From an uncultured Clostridia bacterium (GTDB taxonomy: Bacteria > Bacillota > Clostridia > Oscillospirales > Acutalibacteraceae), in NCBI GenBank assembly GCA_937915775.1, contig CALGGQ010000107.1, forward strand, positions 1 to 19,520: a stretch of 19,520 nt of DNA, given 5' to 3'. Below, piece by piece: positions 1 to 5,361 of this stretch (position 1 is the stretch's first letter; each line of letters opens with the position of its first letter). Under the pieces are notes generated by a model. That model did no database searches, was not told the DNA's origin, and saw only the letters and a program-made list of their open reading frames with translations. The position numbers and the translations under genes are program-made.

Positions 1-2
1 AG

Positions 3-83
3 CAGCTGGAAATCTCAAGGCCGCGGAAGCAGGAGTTCCTCAATGCGCTGCACAACTACTATTTTTCCGGGGAAAGGAGATGA
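3..83 (+). CDS. C-terminal end of a LytTR-type response regulator (partial, 5' end outside window)
   Basis: Frame 3 is open from the window edge to a TGA at 81-83 and encodes about 26 residues. They include ISRPRKQEF followed by a short helix and an aromatic-rich tail. The pattern 'I/V-SR..K.EF..AL..Y' is typical of the last strand and helix of LytTR DNA-binding domains (AgrA/LytR family). The other two frames give less protein-like sequence here. In this family the regulator gene usually sits next to its GHKL histidine kinase. That fits the kinase-like N-terminus of the next gene, whose start lies 6 bases after this stop. The receiver domain and most of the DNA-binding domain are outside the window, so the family call rests on a short tail only. 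Confidence 0.6.
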   Translation, partial: QLEISRPRKQEFLNALHNYYFSGERR

Positions 84-89
84 CCGGAA

Positions 90-896
90 TTGGAAGCTCT
101 GCATCGTGATCTGATCGGGAATCTTGTCATGTTTATCAGCCTGTGGATTTCCGCTCGCAAAACGCCGAGGCGCCGGCTGTTCTGGCAGCGCCTGCTCCTG
201 GGCGCTGCGGTTTTCTCCATCCTGCGCTATGTCTACTTTACGCACATCACGCCTCTGCTCACGGTGAATTTGCGGCAGCTGCCGCAAATGGCGGGTTTCA
301 CCTGCTTTATTCCGCTTCTTGCCCTCGTGGCCATGTCAAGCTGGGAGATGGATTTCTGGGGCGCGCTCTGCTGCAGTTCTTCCGCCTACTGCATTCAACA
401 CATCGTCAACAAGTCCTACAGCCTGGTCCGTGCGTCCTTTCTGTCAGAGGCAGCCTTTGAGCACTACCTGGCTTATCTCGGCCTGTGCGCGGCAGCGCTT
501 CTGGTATACTGGCTGGCGGTGAGGACACAGCGTGCGTACCGCGTCCGGGTGGACAACAAACTGCTGCTGATCCTGTCCGTCCTGTGCGCCATCGTCTCTT
601 TCGTCGTCGGCATCATCTTCCTGGTGATTCAAATAGGCGGCTCGGGCGGTACCTTCCCGATTGACGTAACGCCGCAGTTTTTCCAAACACTGAATCCGTA
701 TATGCCGTTTACCTTTGTCATTAATGCTATGCGCGAATGCGTCTGCGGCACCTATGCCAACGATTACTGGCTTGACCTGCTGAAGCTGTGCATTTATATC
801 GGCGTCGGCTTAATCATCGGTCTCGGCGTGAAGTTTTTAGTAAAAAAGCCCATTCGTTTCTTTGAGAAAAAAGTGGAAAAAACAGGACTGTTTTAA
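90..896 (+). CDS. Chimeric membrane protein: GHKL histidine-kinase sensor half joined to YhgE/Pip C-terminus
   Basis: The product has 268 residues with a TTG start at 90, preceded by AAGGAG at 74-79 (10-base spacing). Residues 1 to ~170 hold about six hydrophobic segments (roughly 8-22, 33-50, 68-82, 88-105, 126-143, 157-180). The cysteine/serine-rich AYCIQH stretch near 99-104 and the VDNKLLL motif at 154-160 are typical of the membrane sensor of AgrC-like GHKL kinases. From about residue 179 the sequence changes to QIGGSGGTFPI, then TPQFFQ, MPFT and NAMRE, and a last hydrophobic segment (231-250). This is the conserved C-terminal end of YhgE/Pip (phage infection protein) proteins, which are normally several hundred residues longer. 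No H-box or GHKL ATPase motif (N, G1, G2 boxes) is present, so it cannot be a working kinase. The frame is open across the join (about nt 588-636). It could be a real deletion fusion, a decayed gene pair, or an assembly chimera; the sequence alone does not decide. Confidence 0.75.
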   Translation: MEALHRDLIGNLVMFISLWISARKTPRRRLFWQRLLLGAAVFSILRYVYFTHITPLLTVNLRQLPQMAGFTCFIPLLALVAMSSWEMDFWGALCCSSSAYCIQHIVNKSYSLVRASFLSEAAFEHYLAYLGLCAAALLVYWLAVRTQRAYRVRVDNKLLLILSVLCAIVSFVVGIIFLVIQIGGSGGTFPIDVTPQFFQTLNPYMPFTFVINAMRECVCGTYANDYWLDLLKLCIYIGVGLIIGLGVKFLVKKPIRFFEKKVEKTGLF

Positions 897-906
897 GAAT
901 ATGATA

Positions 907-940
907 AAAGGAGCAGTGACTCTTGTGTCACTGCTCCTTT
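907..940. terminator. Bidirectional intrinsic terminator
   Basis: A perfect 14-bp inverted repeat (907-920 and 927-940) encloses a 6-base loop. The arm has an AAA start and TTT end, so the hairpin is followed by a short U-tract on either strand. It lies in the 56-bp gap between the convergent chimeric membrane gene and the yetF-like gene and can end transcription from both. Confidence 0.9.
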
Positions 941-952
941 CCGTTAAATCGC

Positions 953-1630
953 TCACTCGTTGGCATAGATGGTGAGCTGATGGTTGTCATCGCACAGGGC
1001 GAGGAAAACCTCCTTTTCGCTGCCAAAGCCCTGCGCCTTCAGTTCCCTTCTCAGCCAGATGATATCCAGCCCCATACGCTGCAGATTTTCTGACAGGACA
1101 CTGCCGTCCATAATGACCTCGGTACTAATTGTTTCCTGCTGCGGCGCAAGGTGCATATCCTCAGGATTCAGCGGTCGCTTGGCGCTGACGGGCAGGATGG
1201 ATAGCTGGCCGTTATATTCAAAGATGACCGTCTGAATATCGCTTAAATTAAAATAGCCCTCCTGCCGGCACATCAGCAGAAATTCGCTCAGCTCGAGCTT
1301 CGCCTGTTTCAGATTTTTACGGTAGAGCTTGCCGCCGTTCATTAAAATCGTGGGCGTTCCGTTGATATATTTTCGCGATTTCGGGAACTTGCGGGTAATC
1401 ACGCTCAGCACAATCGTCACACCGCCGAACACCGCAAGCGCTATCATCGGCTTCCACCACGGGTCCTCCAGCGTGGTGGCGATTTCCGCAGCGATAGAGC
1501 CGATGGTGATGCCTGTAATATAATCAAAAAACTCGAGCTGCGCGACCTGCTTGTGGCCGATGATTTTGGCAATCAGAAATAATTCCGCTGCCGAAAACAG
1601 TGCCGCCAGCACAACCTTTAAAATTTCCAT
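953..1630 (-). CDS. yetF: DUF421 / YetF-family membrane protein
   Basis: The product has 225 residues. The start at 1630 is chosen over an in-frame ATG at 1684 because a full AGGAGG (1637-1642) sits 6 bases before it, and MEILKVV matches the usual N-terminus of the family. Two or three hydrophobic segments lie in the first ~85 residues, with a GHKQVAQLEFFDY motif after TM1 and TGITIGSIAA leading into TM2. The soluble part contains the family's PTILMNGGK motif, the NLKQAKL...E motif and a GYFNLSDI segment. YetF/YdfR/YrbG-type proteins are membrane proteins with a C-terminal cytoplasmic domain and no firmly established molecular function. The gene converges on the chimeric gene and is divergent from feoAB, so the 160-bp region to its right should hold its promoter. 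The family call is firm; the symbol means family member only. Confidence 0.85.
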   Translation of the reverse strand: MEILKVVLAALFSAAELFLIAKIIGHKQVAQLEFFDYITGITIGSIAAEIATTLEDPWWKPMIALAVFGGVTIVLSVITRKFPKSRKYINGTPTILMNGGKLYRKNLKQAKLELSEFLLMCRQEGYFNLSDIQTVIFEYNGQLSILPVSAKRPLNPEDMHLAPQQETISTEVIMDGSVLSENLQRMGLDIIWLRRELKAQGFGSEKEVFLALCDDNHQLTIYANE

Positions 1631-1636
1631 TCTATC

Positions 1637-1642
1637 CCTCCT
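1637..1642 (-). promoter_or_regulatory. Ribosome binding site that fixes the yetF-like start
   Basis: The minus strand reads AGGAGG here, 6 bases before the ATG at 1630. The upstream in-frame ATG at 1684 has no comparable site, so the shorter protein is preferred. Confidence 0.8.
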
Positions 1643-1690
1643 GCCTTTAGCGTTCCCGAACAACGCAAAAATAATCAAAAGCATTACGGT

Positions 1691-1716
1691 GGATAGTATT
1701 GAAATATTACTAATCC
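1691..1716. promoter_or_regulatory. Imperfect palindrome over the feoAB -35: candidate metalloregulator operator
   Basis: GGATAGTA (1691-1698) and TACTAATCC (1708-1716) form an inverted repeat with one unpaired base, centred on the -35 box; the core is TAGTA-9 bases-TACTA. Position and symmetry suit a repressor site, and Feo systems are generally repressed by Fur or DtxR-type regulators when iron is sufficient. It does not match the classical 19-bp Fur box well, so the regulator cannot be named. Confidence 0.4.
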
Positions 1717-1726
1717 CTGTTATAAT
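1699..1726 (+). promoter_or_regulatory. Predicted SigA-type promoter of feoAB
   Basis: A TTGAAA at 1699-1704 and a perfect TATAAT at 1721-1726 are 16 bases apart. A TG one base upstream of the -10 makes it an extended -10 (TGTTATAAT). Transcription would start near 1733, giving a leader of about 58 bases before the feoAB ATG at 1791. This is the clearest promoter in the window. Confidence 0.75.
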
Positions 1727-1790
1727 AAGCAGTAAGACTGCATTAGTTTAAGCAGAGCAGTTACGATGAAAAAGAAGGAACCGGAAAGCA

Positions 1791-4136
1791 ATGAAACTCA
1801 ACCAACTGGCAATTGGAGAGGCGGCGGTGATTGAAGCCGTCGGCGGCGAGGGTGCGCTCAGGCAGCACTTTCTGGATATGGGCGTGATTCCCGGCGCGGA
1901 AATAACGCTGATTAAGTACGCGCCGATGGGAGACCCCGTGGAATTCCGCATTCACGGCTACGAGCTGACGCTGCGTCTGGCTGATGCGGAAAAAATCAGC
2001 GTAAAGAAAATATCCGCCCGTCAGCGTGAGGACGAGCAGAGCCGCCATCTTGCCAAGGAGCACCCCGGGCTCGGTGAGGGCGGACGATACCACACGAAGG
2101 CAGACGAGCATCCGCTGCCGGACGGCACCACGCTCACCTTTGCACTTGCCGGAAACCAGAACAGCGGCAAAACAACGCTGTTCAATCAGCTGACCGGCTC
2201 GAACCAGCACGTCGGCAATTTCCCCGGCGTGACGGTGGACCGCAAAAGCGGCGCCATTAAGGGTTATTCAAACACGGAAATCGTCGATTTGCCGGGCATC
2301 TATTCCCTTTCTCCCTACACAAGCGAGGAAATTGTCTCGCGGAAGTATATTCTCGATGAAAAGCCGACGGGCATTATTGATATTGTTGACGCGACAAACA
2401 TTGAACGCAACCTCTATCTTACGATGCAGCTAATGGAGCTGGAGACGCCGATGGTGCTTGCGCTCAATATGATGGATGAGGTCAGGGGCAACGGCGGCTC
2501 AGTGCGCATTAATGAGATGGAGGAGCTGCTCGGTATTCCCGTGGTGGCGATTTCCGCCTCCAAAAACGAAGGCATTGAGGAGCTTGTCAGCCACGCCTTA
2601 CATATTGCCAAATACCAGGAAAAGCCGCTGCGCAACGACTTTTGCGATGTGAACGACCACAACGGCGCCGTTCACCGCTGTCTGCACGGCATTATGCACT
2701 TAATTGAGGACCACGCCAAGGCGGCGCAGATACCCGTTCGCTTTGCCGCAACCAAGCTCGTGGAGGGCGACGAGCGCATCCGGACAGCGCTGAAGCTGGA
2801 CGCTAACGAAACAGAGTTCGTGGAGCACATCATCACGCAGATGGAGGAGGAGCGCGGGCTTGACCGTGCCGCCGCTATTGCGGATATGCGGTTTTCCTTT
2901 ATCAAGCGGCTGACGGCAGAGTGCGTCGTGAAGCCCAAGGACAGCAGAGAGCGCCAAAGAAGCGAAAAAATCGACCGTATTCTGACCGGCAGATTCACCG
3001 CCATTCCGTCATTTATTGTGATTATCGCGCTGATTTTCTGGCTCACCTTCGGTGTCATCGGCAAGGTGCTGCAGGATTTACTCGAGCAGGGCATCGACAG
3101 CCTGACCGGCATAGTGGATAACGTGCTGACGCTGTGGCACACCAATGAAGTGGTGCATTCGCTGATTACGGACGGTATTTTTAACGGCGTCGGCAGCGTG
3201 CTGAGCTTTTTGCCGATTATCGTGACGCTGTTCTTTTTCCTGTCGCTGCTGGAGGACACGGGCTATATGGCGCGCGTTGCCTTTGTAATGGATAAGCTGC
3301 TGCGCAAAATCGGGCTTTCCGGACGCAGCATTGTGCCGATGCTGGTCGGCTTCGGCTGCTCTGTACCGGGCGTGATGAGCTGCCGCACGCTGCCGTCCGA
3401 GCGTGACAGAAAAATGACCATTATGCTCATTCCGTTTATGAGCTGCACGGCAAAGCTGCCGATATACGCGCTGTTTTCCTCTGCGTTTTTCCCCGATTAC
3501 GCAGCGCTTGTGATGATTGGGCTGTATTTTACCGGCATTCTCGTGGGCGTGCTGACAGCGCTGATTTCCAAAAACACCTCGTTCAAGGGCGAGGCAGTGC
3601 CGTTCGTTATGGAACTGCCGAACTACCGGATGCCGAGCGCCAAAAACATTTTGCAGCTGCTGTGGGAAAAATCCAAGGATTTTATCACAAGAGCGTTTAC
3701 CGTCATTTTCCTGGCAACGATTGTTATCTGGTTTTTGAGAACGTTTAACTTCCATCTGGAGATGGTGGAAAACTCCAAGGACAGCATTCTGGCGGTCATT
3801 GCGGGCTGGATTACACCGGTTTTTGCACCGCTCGGCTTTGCCGACTGGCGCACAACGACGGCGCTGATTACCGGCTTTCTTGCCAAGGAGAGCGTCGTTT
3901 CCACCCTGTCGATTCTGTTTGGCGGCACGGCGGGCATTACCGCTGCGCTGACCGCGCGTTCGGCAGCGTCCTTCCTTGTTTTCTGCCTGCTGTATACGCC
4001 GTGCGTGGCGGCCGTCGCCTCCATTAAGCGCGAGCTCGGCAGAAAATGGGCAGCCGGTATTGTCCTGCTGCAGTGCGGCATCGCGTGGCTTTGCGCCGGT
4101 GCAGTTTACCTCCTCGGCTCCGTAATCGGTTTGTAG
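1791..4136 (+). CDS. feoB: FeoA-FeoB fusion, ferrous iron transporter
   Basis: The product has 781 residues. Residues 1-75 form a FeoA (SH3-like) domain with LRQHFLDMGVIPG (23-35) and an RIHGYELTLR stretch. A charged linker (76-110) leads to the FeoB GTPase: G1 GNQNSGKT (121-128), G2 threonine in GVTVD (146-150), G3 DLPG (166-169), G4 NMMD (226-229), G5 SASK (255-258). A helical region follows, then a membrane domain from about 400 to the end with the two conserved cysteine-containing gate motifs (GFGCSVPG...CTAKLP and TPCVAAVAS). The protein imports Fe2+ across the cytoplasmic membrane using GTP hydrolysis; FeoA is normally a separate small partner of FeoB. The start has AAGGAA 11 bases upstream and the FeoA domain is complete from residue 1. 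It has its own promoter, and the CDF exporter starts 12 bases after its stop, suggesting one transcript. No feoC is seen. Confidence 0.95.
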   Translation: MKLNQLAIGEAAVIEAVGGEGALRQHFLDMGVIPGAEITLIKYAPMGDPVEFRIHGYELTLRLADAEKISVKKISARQREDEQSRHLAKEHPGLGEGGRYHTKADEHPLPDGTTLTFALAGNQNSGKTTLFNQLTGSNQHVGNFPGVTVDRKSGAIKGYSNTEIVDLPGIYSLSPYTSEEIVSRKYILDEKPTGIIDIVDATNIERNLYLTMQLMELETPMVLALNMMDEVRGNGGSVRINEMEELLGIPVVAISASKNEGIEELVSHALHIAKYQEKPLRNDFCDVNDHNGAVHRCLHGIMHLIEDHAKAAQIPVRFAATKLVEGDERIRTALKLDANETEFVEHIITQMEEERGLDRAAAIADMRFSFIKRLTAECVVKPKDSRERQRSEKIDRILTGRFTAIPSFIVIIALIFWLTFGVIGKVLQDLLEQGIDSLTGIVDNVLTLWHTNEVVHSLITDGIFNGVGSVLSFLPIIVTLFFFLSLLEDTGYMARVAFVMDKLLRKIGLSGRSIVPMLVGFGCSVPGVMSCRTLPSERDRKMTIMLIPFMSCTAKLPIYALFSSAFFPDYAALVMIGLYFTGILVGVLTALISKNTSFKGEAVPFVMELPNYRMPSAKNILQLLWEKSKDFITRAFTVIFLATIVIWFLRTFNFHLEMVENSKDSILAVIAGWITPVFAPLGFADWRTTTALITGFLAKESVVSTLSILFGGTAGITAALTARSAASFLVFCLLYTPCVAAVASIKRELGRKWAAGIVLLQCGIAWLCAGAVYLLGSVIGL

Positions 4137-4147
4137 AATCGGAAGTG

Positions 4148-5311
4148 ATGTCATTGACAAAATTAATTATTAATAAAATACAGAAGCTGCCTGCTGAGAA
4201 GCAGCACACGCAGTACGGCGTGGTCAGCGGCATTATCGGCATCAGCTGCAACCTGCTGCTGTGCATACTGAAATTCGTGCTCGGCGCGCTGACCGGTGCG
4301 GTTTCCGTGACGGCAGACGCCGTGAACAACCTGTCCGACGCGGCGGTGAACATTGTGACGATTGCGGGTGCCAAGCTGGCGGAAAAGCCGGTAGACAAGG
4401 AGCACCCGTTCGGTCACGGCAGAGCGGAATACATCTCGGCGCTGCTCGTCGCACTCTCCGTCTTTTTAATGAGCTTTGAGCTCGGCAAAAGCGCCGTCGG
4501 CAAAATCCTGCATCCCGAAGCAGTGCAGTTCAGCCCGGTGTATCTCATCGTTCTCGCGATCGCTATCGGTATCAAGCTGTGGATGGCATATATCAACCGC
4601 AGGCTGTACACGGCAAGCGGCAATCTGAACTTAAAAGCTGTGATGAGAGATAGCCTGAACGACTGCCTTGCTACCGCGGCAACGGCGGCGGCGCTGGTGC
4701 TGTCCGGCGTATTTCACATACGGTGGGCTGACGGCGTTATCGGGCTGGCGGTGGCGGTTTTCGTCTGCTGCTCCGGCATATCCATCGTGAAGGAAATCCT
4801 CGGTCCCCTGCTCGGGCAGGCGCCGCCAAAGGAGCTGACCGACCGGATTTATGACATCATTTTGCAAAATGAAATGGTGCTCGGCGTACACGATTTGATT
4901 GTGCACTATTACGGACCGCACCGCGTGATTGCCTCCGCGCACGCCGAGGTGCCGTGCGACGTGGCGTTAACGACCGTGCATGAGGTGATTGACAGCGCGG
5001 AGCAGGCAGTGGAGCATGAGCTCGGCGTCAGCATTTGCCTGCACGTTGACCCCGTTGATGCCGATGACGGCGAGCGGGATAAGTACAAAACGCTCACGGA
5101 AATTCTGCTGGGGGAATATAACAGCACCTTTACCTTTCACGATTTTAGGCTGAGGAGCAAAAACGGCAAAAAATGCCTCTCCTTCGACCTGGTAATTCCG
5201 TTTGATGACGACGGCAACAAGGAACAGATTCTGCGGGATATTGAGGCAATTTATCAAAAACAGCTGCCCGAAACCGAGCTGCATATCAATATGGAACACT
5301 CTTACATTTAG
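4148..5311 (+). CDS. CDF-family cation exporter, probably Mn2+ or Fe2+
   Basis: The product has 387 residues. About six hydrophobic segments fill residues 25-215, followed by a long cytoplasmic part with a ferredoxin-like CDF dimer domain and extra C-terminal sequence. TM2 carries TADAVNNLSDA, and the loop after it has HPFGHGRAEY (86-95), the CDF signature. TM5 carries RDSLNDCL. The expected metal-site residues are D57 and N61 (TM2) and D168 and D172 (TM5). Lack of histidine argues against a Zn2+ exporter, and the 'ADxxNN..D' form is like Mn2+ exporters of the MneP/MntE type; metal choice is inference. It would drive efflux by proton exchange. The ATG at 4148 has GGAAG (4141-4145) only 2 bases away, while an in-frame TTG at 4154 has the ideal 8-base spacing, so the first two codons are uncertain. 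Co-transcription with feoAB suggests a shared role in metal balance. Confidence 0.88.
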   Translation: MSLTKLIINKIQKLPAEKQHTQYGVVSGIIGISCNLLLCILKFVLGALTGAVSVTADAVNNLSDAAVNIVTIAGAKLAEKPVDKEHPFGHGRAEYISALLVALSVFLMSFELGKSAVGKILHPEAVQFSPVYLIVLAIAIGIKLWMAYINRRLYTASGNLNLKAVMRDSLNDCLATAATAAALVLSGVFHIRWADGVIGLAVAVFVCCSGISIVKEILGPLLGQAPPKELTDRIYDIILQNEMVLGVHDLIVHYYGPHRVIASAHAEVPCDVALTTVHEVIDSAEQAVEHELGVSICLHVDPVDADDGERDKYKTLTEILLGEYNSTFTFHDFRLRSKNGKKCLSFDLVIPFDDDGNKEQILRDIEAIYQKQLPETELHINMEHSYI

Positions 5312-5316
5312 ACAGA

Positions 5317-5352
5317 AAAAGCGCTTCAGAGAGGCATCTCTGAAGCGCTTTT
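5317..5352. terminator. Bidirectional intrinsic terminator
   Basis: A perfect 16-bp inverted repeat (5317-5332 and 5337-5352) with a 4-base loop begins in A's and ends in T's. It fills most of the 50-bp gap between the convergent CDF exporter gene and leuS and should stop transcription from both sides. Confidence 0.93.
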
Positions 5353-5361
5353 CATATTCTG

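Noticed and set aside
907..940. Perfect inverted repeat as an insertion-element end
   Set aside because: It is a short-looped hairpin with A and T flanks in a convergent gap, which is a terminator layout; no transposase lies nearby.
1766..1834. A 22-codon ORF beginning before and overlapping the start of feoAB
   Set aside because: It has no good ribosome binding site and runs out of frame through the FeoA domain; nothing suggests a real leader peptide.
3078..4160. A 360-codon open frame on the - strand
   Set aside because: Antisense to the FeoB membrane domain. Its product is Arg/Asn/Gln-rich without any family resemblance.
897..5361. CRISPR arrays or phage-defence genes near the Pip-like segment
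   Set aside because: No repeat-spacer pattern, transposase, integrase or nuclease is present; the neighbours are metal transport and housekeeping genes. Pip similarity alone does not make a defence system.
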